NCBI RefSeq assembly: GCF_950295315.1
Contig: NC_080166.1
Location: 96,229,141-96,293,140 of the forward strand
Origin: Erinaceus europaeus
Taxonomy: Eukaryota; Chordata; Mammalia; Eulipotyphla; Erinaceidae
Length of the DNA: 64,000 bases
Direction of reading: 5' to 3'
Part shown: in pieces, positions 33,689 through 45,654 of the stretch
Layout: each line of letters starts with the position of its first letter
How positions within the stretch are numbered: the first letter of the stretch is position 1
Position numbers and translations under genes: made by a program
Notes under the pieces: generated by a model
What the model was told of the DNA's origin: nothing
Database searches by the model: none
Seen by the model: only the letters and a program-made list of their open reading frames with translations

Positions 33689-33804
33689 CATTTACATCTT
33701 TGGAAGAGGCTGACTCATATTCTTACTAAAAGTTCATAGCTGATGTTTCTGCCTTTTTGACCAAGAGTAGGCACTAATATTAAGTACTTATTTACAAAGT
33801 ATTT

Positions 33805-33930
33805 GAGCCAGAGCCCAGGTTCAAGTCCATGTCTATACCACCTGGGGGTACTCCAGCACCAGGGGAAGCTCTAGGGTTTTAGTTTCTCTCTTTCTCCATG
33901 TCTCTCTACCTGATATTAAAATCAGTGAAA
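33805..33930 (+). mobile_element. SINE fragment
   Basis: cccaggttcaagtccatg B-box region and ctctctttctccatgtctc tail; head mostly lost. Confidence 0.5.
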
Positions 33931-34742
33931 CCATACATGTACAAGATGTTAGCTTCGCAAAAACAAACAAACAAGCAAATATATTTGAAACCTCCATATT
34001 TATAGGCTCTCAATTAGATTTGATCAGATCAACTGGAAATAGCAAACACCTGTTATGTAGTTGGGCCTAAAATGCATCTTTGAGGAACATACCTGGACTT
34101 TTTATTTTTTCTTTCTTGTATTATTTCTACCTAATACAGCATAACTATTTGCATGGCATTAGGTGTTAGAAGCAATCCGGGGATGATTCTAAACATCTAG
34201 AAGATGTACATGCAGACCTTATACTGTTTTACATAGGAGATCTGAACAACCACAGGTTCTGGAAGCAACTATTCCCTTCCCCCTGGACTCTGAGAGCCGA
34301 CTGTACACAGTGGCAAACTATTATGTAGTACCTTGGTTGGTTCAGAAATTTCCATGCTTTTTTTCCCTTTTCTTTATTAATCTTACAATTAGTAAAGTTA
34401 AAGCTACTCTCTGCTTTTGTTCTTCTTTTCTGGCTCATCAGTCAATGTTTAACAGCAAAACTAAAATACTATTTGCTCATGGAAGTATAATAGAAAACCA
34501 AAAAGGTGCACTTCTGTTTAATAGGAGGTACAAAAAATTAACAAATTAAAAGGTTGGTTCTGAAACTCCGGAGGACCAGGAGTTCTCACTGAAGACTTGG
34601 ATCGCTCATGTAAACATGTCAACTTAAGACATAGAGATTGTAATGTGTCAACTTAAGCCTGTGCTATTATGTAAACTATGGGGTCATGGAATGCCCATCT
34701 TTTCTTGTTTTGTTTCCATTTGCCCCCCCTTGTCCCATACAG
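33931..34742. other. Repeat-poor sequence before the terminal exon candidate
   Basis: Ends in an unusually good acceptor: tttgtttccatttgccccccc ttgtcccatacag. An AAAC/AAGC cluster lies at 33959-33978. No other feature. Confidence 0.4.
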
Positions 34743-34940
34743 TTTACAAAGCATGCAGAAAAAATAAATAAGAAAATGATTCTTCCAGAGCAAGTCTGTC
34801 TGCCTATAGTCAAATTGGAAAACCTGGATAAATTCTATGACAAAAATCACGTCCCAGAACTCCTAGAGGCTGAGGGATGCATAGCTAGTCACAAGGTTCA
34901 GAAGAGAAAGCCAGACCCTTCATTTTTACAAGAAAACTAA
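34743..34940 (+). CDS. Candidate terminal coding exon, gene unknown
   Basis: The frame runs 65 codons from a strong acceptor (34741-34742) to a TAA at 34938-34940 and starts exactly on a codon. It is Lys/Glu-rich and looks like real protein: FTKHAEKINKKMILPEQ, IVKLENLDKFYDKNHVPELL, then a basic tail with KVQKRKPDP. A Met upstream (34686) would put a Phe/Pro-rich stretch before it that is simply the pyrimidine tract, so I do not use that start. The phase fits both 28960 and 19716 as upstream exons. I find no known family; a weak internal donor (cacaag|gttcag) could shorten it. Confidence 0.5.
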   Translation, partial: FTKHAEKINKKMILPEQVCLPIVKLENLDKFYDKNHVPELLEAEGCIASHKVQKRKPDPSFLQEN

Positions 34941-35704
34941 ATTAAGCTTGTTAGGATCTGAAAGAAGGACAAGTTATCACCCTAAAAATACCTGGCTCAA
35001 ATTCACCACATTGGTTTGCTTGCTTGGTATTAAGATTTCTTGTTTTGTAAACTCACTATTGAAGAGAGCATTAGGAGGAGGATGTTTCTTCTGAGGGGGT
35101 GTATCTGCACATATGTGTAAAGTGTGTGTATTGTAGATGAAGAAACACTTGACCTACATCCTTTACTGTTTGAAGTCTTACACGTTCTTAACACAAGGAA
35201 ACAGTTAAAAAAAAAAAAAAGAATAGCTAACTAGCTCCTTCCCTTTCTTTTAAGTGGAATGTCACACTTTATATTGTATCTTTGCCCAAGTGCTGAAAAC
35301 AGTTTAATTAACTGTATCTATTTCGATAAATTCCTTGGGTAAACAGGCTACCATCGGGAAACATAAAGAATGTAAGTATTAATTGCATTTGAGATTAGCC
35401 TTATTGGATTAAATTCTCACACACTGATGCCCTTTGTTCTTAAACCATAAATAGCAGGTGTTTATACATCTAGCTATTAGTTCACTTACCATAAAACAGC
35501 CTTTCCTTCAATGTGGGAAGGTTCAATCTGGAAAATAAGTCTTCGATCTAAATAAACAGTGAAAAAACCTACTTGAACATTACCCAAAAGGAACATTGAT
35601 GGTATATTTTATTATATATAGTACTTTGAGAAGCAGTGGCTATATTCTTTATCTTCATAACCACCCCCCCAAAAAACCTTTGTGTAACTCTAGTTCAAAA
35701 TAAA
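34941..35704 (+). other. Possible 3' UTR of the candidate gene
   Basis: Repeat-free, AT-rich sequence after the TAA. AATAAA signals lie at 35551-35556 and 35699-35704. A donor-like aat|gtaagtatt at 35368-35376 preceded by ttgggtaaacag could instead mark a tiny exon. Low repeat content over 750 bp supports constraint but does not prove it. Confidence 0.35.
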
Positions 35705-36454
35705 GTTTTAAATATACAATATAAGATAAAACCAAAGTATCAAATGAAAAATTCAATTTGCTGATAGATTAATTAAATTCCCTACCTACCCAACCCTGCC
35801 TGAATCTGTCCCAAGGGGGGGGGGAATTCAAAGATGAGTTTGCTAATTAATGTTAATACAGTGAATGGCACAATTAGAACAAACTCACAAAAGAACGAGC
35901 ATCCCTTGATGAGAGAGTCAGTACAAGAATTAAGGGGAATTCTCTAAACATGTACTTGCTATTTAGACTAGAAAAACTGAAATTCTATTCAGCTTGATTT
36001 GACAGTGATAATGCCAGAGACAACCTTATAGAGAAATGCAAATCAAAAGTGAAATAACTATTATTTCAGGATTATCTTTAATCACAGTTTGATAACTTCA
36101 GTCCAAAACTCAAATCCCAGGAGACTGACAATATTTCTGACTTTCCTGATTACAGACACTTGTGCAATAAAAGAATACTTAACACACCACCCTAACCCCT
36201 ATGAACAGAGAAAAACTGATTTTCACAAGAATGGATCGTACTAGATTGTTCTTGGAAAAATGTTTAACAGAGAAAGTTGGTTATGAGTATTTTTTTTTCT
36301 GTCTAAATGGACTAATGTTCTTCCTTGTATTACAGTCCTTGCAAAGTGATTTGCAGCCTTTCTTAAAGAGAAGTAAAGAATATTCTTCACCCTTTCAGAC
36401 TGGACTGTCCTGTAACTTGATTTAACTAACAGGGCACAGTGCAAGTAAGGTTAT
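35705..36454. other. Unassigned AT-rich sequence
   Basis: A G-run at 35815-35824. At 36334 the sequence cttccttgtattacag is acceptor-like, followed by 29 open codons and a TAA near 36422, with no good donor. Confidence 0.35.
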
Positions 36455-36741
36455 CTAGTTTTTTTGGTTTATTATTACTGTTATTATTGCCACCGGGGTT
36501 AATCACTGGGGCTTGCTGCATACATGACTTCACTGTTCTAGGCGGCCATTATTTTTGGATAGAGGGTGATGGGCAGAGAAAGAGAAGGTGAGACAGAAAG
36601 AAAGGGAGACACCTGCAGCACTACTTCACCAACTGTGAAGCTTTGGCTCTGCCAATGTGGACCATGGGCTTGAACCTGGGAACCCCATGATCTTCAAGCA
36701 TGCTAATGGAAGCACTCTACCAGCTGTGCTACTACCAGGCT
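36455..36741 (-). mobile_element. Diverged type 2 SINE with 3' module
   Basis: ccaccggggttaatcactgg module, gagacacctgcagcactac, gggcttgaacctgggaac and head gctgtgctactaccagg. Confidence 0.82.
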
Positions 36742-37185
36742 TATATCTTCTAGTTGTACAGGTAGATCCTAAGAGAAAGCCAAGAAGATCTTAGTTTTCC
36801 TCCTAACCTTACTAGTTCCAAGTGAATATGTCCAACAGAGGTTCCTGGAGGTGACAGAGCATAAGAGATAAAGACAAGTCATTCCAGCAGGAACCATTTT
36901 GACTAGTCAGCAGTCTACTGAAACAGCAACAGAAACAGGCGACCAAAAGACCCACCCATGAGCTATATGGCATAGTTTATCTAAAACTCATAAACAGATA
37001 AATGCTTAGTTTCTTATCAGATGGCTTAATCTGAGGTTCTTTTGTTATGTAGCAGAAACTAGCTGACATCAGCTTGCATAACACTGTTGGCTTTCTTTAA
37101 ACATTTTTAAGACACTGAACATGTTTCCACTGTTGGTAGGCACAGACAATAACAATGATAGAGATGATGATGATGAGAGATATTT

Positions 37186-37349
37186 AAAAAAAAAAAATTT
37201 TTTTTTAAAGATTTTATTTATTTATGAGAAAGACAGGAGGAGAGAGAAAGAACCAGACATCACTCTGGCACATGATCGCCGGGAATCAAACTCAGGACCT
37301 CATGCTTGAGAATCCAAAGCTTTATCACTGCGCCACCTCCCGGACCACA
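37186..37349 (-). mobile_element. Type 3 SINE with TSD
   Basis: Flanks TGATGAGAGATATTT (37171-37185) and TGATAAGAGATATTT (37350-37364), one mismatch. Tail gattttatttatttatgag, head cactgcgccacctcccgg; a good full copy. Confidence 0.95.
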
Positions 37350-37552
37350 TGATAAGAGATATTTTAATGCTCTAAACAACTCTAGTCTTCCAAGATCCAG
37401 AAAAACTTCTTCCAAGAGAAGAAGTACGGGAGAAAGAGAAGTTAAGAGCATGTGCTTGAACCTTGCTCTAGCATTCAAAGATCTGACATTACCTTCAGAT
37501 TGAAGATATCTGTGCCTTGGCTTCTAAAGTGAAGAGAATGGAGCATAAGTCA

Positions 37553-37553
<1 letters not shown>

Positions 37554-37609
<56 letters not shown>
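37554..37609. repeat. (GT)n microsatellite
   Basis: About 27 uninterrupted units, one of the longest in the window. Confidence 0.96.
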
Positions 37610-37612
<3 letters not shown>

Positions 37613-39022
37613 CAGTCATTGAGATGATGTGTTTCAAGGACAAAGTATATGTTTCCCCAGACTATGTTGGCTTACTGTGATTACTTAAAGGGCTTCCAAC
37701 TTATTTATCTCGAAGGATATTGTTGACATCACTGTGCAAGATAAAATACCACAGGTGACAAGCAGTGACTAAATACTAAATGGTTAAATATAAACAGGAT
37801 TCCATTTTTTTCTTTTTCTTGGACTATTTTAAACACCTACATGTGGCATGAACTCAACAATTCCATGCCCTTCAGCTGGCTCTTAACACAATTGGGAAAT
37901 TCAATTAGTTCATGTAATTAGCAACAATGATAATACTGGTATGTGGCAAGTACTACAAATCTTATACCGAGAGCAAGTGAGCGTCAAAGACATAAGGTGT
38001 CTTCCCCAGGTTCACTTATCAGTGAGCAGTTCAACAAAGAAAAGGACTTAAGCACTCTTGACTGGGAGCTGATTGCTTTAGCTATCAGAGACTACCTTCA
38101 CCGAGCGGGCCAAGTTTCTCATACATATTGATGAAAAAGGAAATCATGACTTGTTTGAAATAAGGATTGAGATGTTATTAAAAAAAAAGAAAAGAAAAGA
38201 AATATCAGGAAAAGAAGATGAGTTGATTACTGATCCATCCCAGCATGGAACTAACTGGCCCATGCTATTGAATGCCAATTTTCTGAGATTAGGAAAGCAG
38301 GTTTCCTACTATGTTGAGTCATCAGGCAGAACTCATTTTCCCAGGTTCCAGAATCAGATAGAAAAGAAGGTGCTAATCAGATCCTCATTGATTTTTGCTG
38401 GCAGTGAGAGCTGTAGGCAGGGGGGCCTTTAACAGTCACTACAAGGGATGGAGAACGAGCCCCTTTAACCAAGAATGTGTGCTCAACTGCTCCATGGAAA
38501 GTCTAAAACCGATATTGATGCACATCTTGCCCACCCAATCCTACACAGCGTCGCGTGTCAAACTGTGAGAGACTCTTCTCCCACAGAAAATTGTTGCCTG
38601 GAAACTCCATCGAATTTTTTTTTTTTTTTAAAGTTTTGTGCTACAGAAAGGGGTCATGAAAATGACAGAAACAGAGTCTATGGTCTTTCAGCCAAAGGAT
38701 TAAGAAAAATATTGACTCTGCAAGTTACTAACACTTCAACTTTGGAAAGCCACATCCACTTTCCAGCATTTACTTCCCTTGACTGTAAACTGGTGACAAT
38801 ATCAAGTGCTTTGCCAGATTATTGATTCCGAGAAAAGCATTTCAGAAGGCACAGAGGCTACTGTGATCACACTGAGGCTCCTCCTCCTCTCCTTCTTTCT
38901 CCTCTTTTTCTCCTCCTCCTCCTAAAAGAAATATACTACTTCAATAAACTTTCTTTTAATTTCTTCATTGTCAAAGATAATTCTTGTTTTTATTCTAATG
39001 AGAGGAAAGGTAAATGAACTTT
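37610..39022. other. Unassigned unique sequence
   Basis: A MIR-like patch may lie at 37960-38060 (gtcttccccaggttcactta). A CCT-rich run is at 38879-38924. Frames of 93 and 116 codons (38151-38432, 38475-38825) have no splice support and the longer one is padded by a T-run. Confidence 0.4.
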
Positions 39023-39148
39023 AAAACACTTATTTATTAGTGAGCAAGAGAGCCAGAGCATCACATCAACATATGCAACACTGGTCTTGAACTTGGGACC
39101 TCAAGTTTATGAGACTGACACTTTATCCACTGTGCCACCTCCTAGGCA
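39023..39148 (-). mobile_element. Type 3 SINE
   Basis: Tail acttatttattagtgagc, acttgggacctcaagttt and head cactgtgccacctccta. Confidence 0.78.
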
Positions 39149-39282
39149 GCAAGTGAACTTTTCTTTAAGTAGTATTGGCTTAGTACTTTTGGTAGATTCA
39201 ACCTTAAAAAGTTCCTGAGACTGTTTGGTTTTGTAGTGCTGGGTAATGAACCTAGGGTTTTACACTAACACAAAACCTGGAG

Positions 39283-39604
39283 TGTTGTATGCTTTACATT
39301 GGGTTCTAGTTCTCCCCCGCCAAGAGAATTGGATCAGTCCAGTTAAATTTCGCGGGCCTGCTTGGCCCCGCCCCGAGGAACCCCGCCAGAGTTCCTGAGT
39401 TCCTGAGTTCCAGAGTAAGAGAGAGTGCTTGTGCCGCTGCAAAGAGACAGCAGAGTTCTGTTTGGTGATTAGTTTGTCTTAGTTTATGAATCGTTGTTCC
39501 TGAATAAAGAAATACAGCTTCCCTACCCAGCCGTTGTCTCTGCGTCTCTGTTACCTGCCCGTGAAGCTAACCTGCACGGCAAGAGTCTACGAATTTTAAC
39601 AACA
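39283..39604 (+). mobile_element. Solo LTR of the ERV family
   Basis: 322 bp, TGTTGTATGC to AACAACA, with perfect 6-bp duplication CTGGAG (39277-39282, 39605-39610). GC box near 39367-39377, AATAAA at 39503-39508. Same length class as the paired LTRs, without the expansion seen at 30341. The flanking DNA is an older SINE-like repeat. Confidence 0.94.
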
Positions 39605-39671
39605 CTGGAGACACCTCCTGATGCCATTTTTGTTTTTCTTCTGTGAACTTTTAGATATAGAGAAAGAAAGT

Positions 39672-39672
<1 letters not shown>

Positions 39673-39729
<57 letters not shown>
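39673..39729. repeat. (CA)n(GA)n compound microsatellite
   Basis: About 19 CA units followed by about 9 GA units. Confidence 0.95.
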
Positions 39730-39835
39730 GGAGAAAGAGCAAAGCACCACTCTGCCACGCATGAAGTTCCTTTGATTCTGTCTGTGGTGCTCCAATGTGG
39801 TAGCAAAACCATAGTACAAAGCCCAGGTAGCTGAG

Positions 39836-40048
39836 CAAGGATCCAGTTTTAGGCCCCTGCTTGGGGACCTTCAGGGGGTCTTTCCATAAGCAGTGAAGCA
39901 GGTATGCAGATGCCTATCTTTCTCTTTTCCTCCCTATCTTCCCCTCCCCTCTCTGTCCTATCCAAAAAAATGGAAAAAATGGCTACAGGAGCAGTGGATT
40001 TGCAGTGCAGGGTCTGAGCCCCACTGATAACGCTGGAGGCAAATAATA
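39836..40048 (+). mobile_element. 5'-truncated type 1 SINE
   Basis: Starts in the B-box region, then ccataagcagtgaagcagg, pyrimidine body and terminal module ending cgctggaggc. Confidence 0.82.
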
Positions 40049-40209
40049 ATTTGGTTATTGTATTCAATAAATGCCCTGGATCTGTTTCACTAAATATACA
40101 AACTGACTCAATTATTTAAGCAACTAAGACACAGAGATAGTTTACTAACAGTTCTAGGTGGTATGACAAACAAACAAAAAAACCCAGTTAAAACCATCAG
40201 TGAATACAT

Positions 40210-40216
<7 letters not shown>

Positions 40217-40279
<63 letters not shown>
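40217..40279. repeat. (TA)n(GA)n compound microsatellite
   Basis: About 14 TA units then about 17 GA units. It ends in a GG at the unique sequence. Confidence 0.95.
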
Positions 40280-40280
<1 letters not shown>

Positions 40281-40765
40281 CATAGGGGAGAATGAAGACT
40301 GGTCATTAGCAATATTTTCAGCTGCATTTATGTGACCACTGGAATTGTTTCAGGGACAACACTCATACAAAAAAAAAAAAAAAAAAAACAAAGGTGGCTT
40401 CTTTGTAGAATTAAAAATATTGACTGTGAAGGATTTTGATTTCCAAGTGTGAACTCACTTATTCACACAGAGATTTCTGACTCACTGAATAAAACAGCAA
40501 GAAGCTGCAAAACACTTTAAAGCTGTAATATAGGATTTGTTTTGTGACCTGCCCCCATTTGCATTACAACACTTAGACTTAAGCATTAAATAAGTAAAAG
40601 TTGATTCATTGTCTTTTTTAGTTTTTTTATATGCCCTAATAATAATTTCTCTGGGACATTTCACATGCAAATGTGTAACTTTAACTAATGATAAAAACTT
40701 AGCTTTGTAGTATCTGTGCCCATAAAAAAAATATTTACGTGTTCATTGTCTTCAAATCTGTGTTT
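40280..40765. other. Unassigned sequence
   Basis: Contains a 22-base A-run near 40369-40389. Nothing else recognised. Confidence 0.4.
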
Positions 40766-40875
40766 TACTCTCATACCTGAGGCTTCGTAGTCCCAGGTTC
40801 AATCCCTTATACCACCATAAACCAGAGCTGAATAGTGCTCTGGTAAAAAACAAAAACAAAACAAACAAAAAACCC
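40766..40875 (+). mobile_element. Type 4 SINE
   Basis: Sense copy: gaggcttcgtagtcccagg, ttcaatcccttataccacc, gagctgaatagtgctctgg, then AAAAC units. Confidence 0.75.
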
Positions 40876-42058
40876 CCTCAAATTTGTGTTTTAAACAAAT
40901 TAAAATTTATTTTTATTTTCACCTCTTATTCTTTTGGAATTTCCTGTAGAAGTGGTATATCCTCTGTTTAAAATCACCTCACTTTAGCTAGTATTCACCC
41001 AAACGCTAATTAATGTTGAGGAACAATTTTAGAAAGACACATTCTAAACCTTTTATCATCAAATTCTAAACTTAGCACAGCAGAACAAATAATACAGTGA
41101 GCACCTATGTATAGACCACCCAGACCCAATAATTATGTTTTTGTCACTGATTTTCCTCATGCTGAATTACAAAATACATGCTATTTGGAAAGACTGAGAA
41201 TCTCCACAATGAAATTTTCAGAACCAGAAGCCAGTGCTCATTTTCCTGGTCCGATTTTTAAGGAAAGATACAAAGCAGAAAGCAAAGCACCATTTTCCTT
41301 CCCTTCCCCTGCACCCTCCACTGTTGTAAAACAACATTAGAAGTGCAGTGGATTTTTCTCATCAAGTTATTTTTTGATGGTGTGCTTCTGCAGGAACATT
41401 AAAGTGTGCTTGAGTTGCAGATCAATATGACACTGACTAAATATAGATTAACTTACAAGGTAGACTGAAAGGAGCCATGTTGGACAATTGAGTAAATAAT
41501 GTCTCTTGTAACAAGTTCATAATTATGTATTTATTACAGGAGCTCTTCCACAATCGCTCCAGGGAACTGTTAGAGACGCTGCCTAACAAAGCTTCTTCTA
41601 ACAACCAAACCATATGGAATTAGGAGCCGTCCTGAGACTGGAACAGGAAGTACTTGAAGGCAGCAAACAAACTCCAGTCATTTATTGCTTTCTCTTTCTT
41701 CTCGGGGAGAAGGTGAGAACAAATGAGAAGAAAGACACCGTCTGCAGAAATCAGGGAAACCTAAAGAAATCCACTTATCCTGTTATAATTGCTACTTGCA
41801 GCAGTGAAGAAGGGGGATATAAGATACCAGACATACGAAATATATGTGACCACCTGTGTGATAGAGCTTATAGAGTAGTTTCCTTTATCTGTGGGGGAAT
41901 ATGTTTAAAGACCCTCAGTAGAATACTAAAATCCTAGGAGCACTGGACCCTTTAATTGCTACTTTTATCCCTAGCATGAACACTTTTAGATAAAATTTAA
42001 TTTATAAATCAGGCACAGTAGGAGATTAATAACAATAACAATAACAATAAATAGAAAT
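40876..42058. other. Unique sequence with faint old repeats
   Basis: 41090-41150 (acagtgagcacctatgtatagaccaccc) resembles an old L1/HAL1 segment. 41873-41945 (ttatctgtgggggaatatg, aagaccctcagtag) resembles a Tigger-type DNA transposon end. At 41541 a weak acceptor (atttattacag) leads into 27 open codons ending TAG. An AAC-type run lies near 42032-42050. Confidence 0.35.
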
Positions 42059-42059
42059 A

Positions 42060-42350
42060 GGGGTTGGGTGGTGGCACATCTGGTTCAGCGCACATATTAC
42101 CAAGCACAAGGATACAGGTTTGAGCCCCTGCTCTCCACCTGCAGGGGGTACACTTCACAACTCATGAAGCAGGTCTGCAGGTGTCTATCTTTCCTGCTCT
42201 CTATCACCTTGACCTTTCTCAATTTCTCTCTGTCCTATCTAATAAAAAAAAAAAAAAAGAAAGAAAAGAAAAGAAAAAATGGCTGCTGGAAGCTGTGGAT
42301 TCATACTGCTGGTACTGAGCCCCAGCAATAACCCTGGAGGCAATTAAAAA
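42060..42350 (+). mobile_element. Type 2/type 1 hybrid SINE, full length
   Basis: Head ttgggtggtggcacatctgg, caggtttgagcccctgctc, aactcatgaagcaggtctgc, A-rich (GAAAA) break, and terminal module ending ccctggaggc. Confidence 0.92.
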
Positions 42351-45300
42351 AAAGGAAAAAAGAAAGAATAATAAATGGCCCAGATGCATCTCTGCTTGAA
42401 GAAGCAGGATTTGAGACTTTCCCAAAGCTCTGTTAGTTATGCTTGGTGAAAGAAGGAAAGCAGGTCAGTGCCTACACAATGAACCTAACACTCCAGGCAA
42501 CTACCCTCCCAACACCCTTCTTTAATTTTGACAGGAAAGATAGAAATTAAGAGTATGGGGAGATAGAGAGGAAGTGAGAAAGGGAAAAAAAAAAAAAAGG
42601 AAGTAGGTCTGGAAATTTCTTGAGGACTCCTCACCAGCCCTCTCTGCTCTCAGAAGCCTTAGCACAAACTGGTTATCACATTCTCTGCTTTTCATTCTTC
42701 TTCTATATGAAAGATGAAATAAGTAGACAAGCTCTAAGTAGCCCAACCTCAGTACTGGATGCAGCAGGAAAGCAAGAAAGATTAGGACTATTGGAGAGTT
42801 GCTGTAATGAGTCAAATGTTCACAAATTTGAAAATGCATGTCTGGGGATCGAAAGCTGGAATCCCTTGACTAAAGTCCTGTTTGCTGGAATTAGAATCTC
42901 GGTGGCTTAGAAGCTGTGTGGATAAAGTTAGAGAATGGAATGGAAGTTTGAAAGAGAGACCCAGAAGCAGATAAAAATCAAAGAAGCACATATCCTTGCA
43001 GGGTGTAGATCCTTTCAGCAAACAATAAAATGTCTTATCACATAAACCTTGTCTTCTTCTGATCCCACATGACTAAATATGCTATTCATGTCATAGAAAT
43101 GCTTGTTATCTTTGACCTAAAGTTGAGGAAACTGAATTTAAAATATGCCAAGATCTTATAGTTAAACCTCTGATTTGCAAGCCTTCTGGATTCCTGGCTT
43201 ATGAATGCTTGACCTCATAAATAGAGAAGTGTATTTGTTAAGAGATAAATGTTCATCAAAGGAGTACTAATTGAACTGATGAACTGGAAGTAGACTGATG
43301 AGTAAAGATGACCTGGAGCCTGGAGTCCATGAGACTGGGTAGAGTTTATATTCTCAAAGGAGAGGATAAAAACTTGAACATAATTTACAATCGTGACAGA
43401 AGTTACCAAGCCTTTTCTCCTACCCTGTTCTTATGGCTCAAACAGCAAAGGTGACACACATCTTTGAAGAAAATAACTGAATTTCCTAGTTGAAGAGTCC
43501 ATTTCAAACCCAAGCCTTTTCTATGTCCAAAGCTAGGGGATGTACCACTCCTTTCACCATTAGGTGAGTTAGTGACATTTTGCAGAGCCCTCAAAGAAAG
43601 GAAACTTGAGCTAATTAGAACAGTGATTGGAGAACAAGTATTTTTGTGACAAGGGGTAGACACTCACTTCAGTGTGGATTACATGAGCTATGCAGCATAT
43701 GGAGAAATGGCCTACTAATTTGTGAATTTTGTAGTTGTGCTAGTGTAGGCTTTATTTGGCATACTGAAAGAGTCTCACCTTAAAGCTCTAAAAATTTAGC
43801 AGAGACGTTTATTTCACAGTGTATAGCATGCGCATAAATCTTTGGGTTTGCCTGGATTCTCTGGAGGATCAGGTACATTTTTATCCATATTTGTTTGGGG
43901 TTTAGCCTAAATAGTTACCCTTTTTGCTTATCAGCTTAACGTCCTTATGTATTACAGAAAGCTGGAACTTTGTCTACACATGGTTTTGCTCCAGTTTTGC
44001 TTCATTTCCTTTTTCTGTTTGAGGTGTTGCTTAAATTTTTCCAGGAAAAGGAAATGAAAGTAATTATTTCATTCAGGGCCTTAGTTTGTGTTTCTTTATG
44101 GGCAATAACTTCAAAGTGATATGTTTAATTGCACGATGCTATGAAAAGGACAAAATCATTTTGTTAAGGCTTTTGGTAACGATGGAAGAATCAAAGTCGA
44201 TTCTCTGAGTTCTAATCCACAGACAAACACTAGGAAAAAGGGGGCAAAATGCTACAGAGGATATAAAATATGAAAGGATAGTGATGGGATACATAGTATA
44301 GGTTGAGGTGCTACCACATGTAGTTCTCACAGAAGGAAAAAAAAATAGAGGGAACAATGGAGAGTTTTCCAGAAGTAAGGAAAAACACGAGTCCTGAGAT
44401 TTAAAGTAATTGTGGTGTTAACATCCCCAAGTCCTGATTTAGCCTGTATGAAACTAGTTTAGGTTTGAGACAGCAATACTGAATGCTGTGTTGGAAGGAA
44501 CATCAACACAAGGCTTAAAATTAATGGGTATTGTCTTTTAAGTGAAAAGTACTATAATAAATGCACTACCTTAATATTTATTTTGGTGAGTCTAAGGACA
44601 AAGGAGATTAAAGGTGACACATGATTTATTTATTTATTTATTTATTTATTTGTACAAACTCTGGAAAACAAGAGAAAATCATAATTTTAGATAATGTAAT
44701 TGTGTAAAGCTTCTTGTTGCTTTCCAGAAACAATATCAAGGCATTCATTCTTTCAGGGACCCTCACCACAGTAATCATGCATATGCATTTTTCTCCAGAA
44801 TTTGCATCATTATTTTCTTGTCTTTTACAGAATGGAATCCAGGAAGACCTGGATTTTTTTTTTCTTTTTAATTTGAGTTCTGTCAATGTAGGACCTACTA
44901 TTGAGTTCTCTATTTATAAATGTACAAATCCATTTAATCTAAGCTTTGGAGGCACTGGAAATGACAAGGGTTCACAAAAGAATGACCTGAGACTATCTGA
45001 TCCAGGGCTCTGGTGATTTTCTCTAATGCTATCAGCCAGGAAGGCCTAAAAAGAAGAGGATTATTTTCTATCACAGAGGGCTTTGTTTTGATTTCCTAAA
45101 GAAGGAGAAAAGGACATCTGCCTCTAGAAGTCTACTTTCATCTGGGGTCTCTTCTACCTCGTCCCTGCCTCAGTTAATCCCATTTCCCTGAACCCCATCC
45201 TTCTGCCTGTTAGGGTTCTCTTTCCTCTCCTCCTTTAGTTTCCCATTGAATGAAGCCTGACCCCAGTTCTCTAGCACTTCCTTGTCTAAACAAACCTGTG

Positions 45301-45654
45301 CATTCTCTTTTTTCTAAGAGAACTTGTTTTTCTTTGTTCTTAATGAAATTAATGTGTTATTATGATTTCTCTTTAGGTCTCAATATGTCAAAAAATATGC
45401 AACAGAATGTGTGCTGGAAACTTCTAACATTGTACAGTAAAAACATTTTTTTCATTATTCAGAGCTTAGATATATTTATCTGTAAATATTTATATGTATA
45501 AGTATCTGTATTGTTCCTAGGATTCTGTTAGACATCATAGTCACGGTAAAAAACAGAAGATAAAGATACAGATGTTAAGTAGTAATGTAAAATTGGCTCT
45601 GGGTATGACTGCCCACATCACTGGTAAGAGTCTTTTCTATTTGATACTTTACTT
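42351..45654. other. Large repeat-poor stretch
   Basis: 42518-42600 may be an antisense SINE scrap (gaaagatagaaattaagag). 43110-43195 has a MIR-like core (gttgaggaaactgaattt). A (TTTA)n run is at 44624-44652. At 44829 ttcttgtcttttacag is acceptor-like without a partner. No gene is supported. Confidence 0.4.
44624..44652. repeat. (TTTA)n microsatellite
   Basis: About seven units of tttatttattta pattern in unique sequence. Confidence 0.9.

Noticed and set aside
36335..36422. Acceptor-bounded terminal exon after cttgtattacag
   Set aside because: Only 29 codons, no donor or poly(A) signal close by, and it lies downstream of a better terminal exon.
41614..41937. 107-codon plus-strand frame
   Set aside because: Its 3' part overlaps what looks like an old DNA transposon end.
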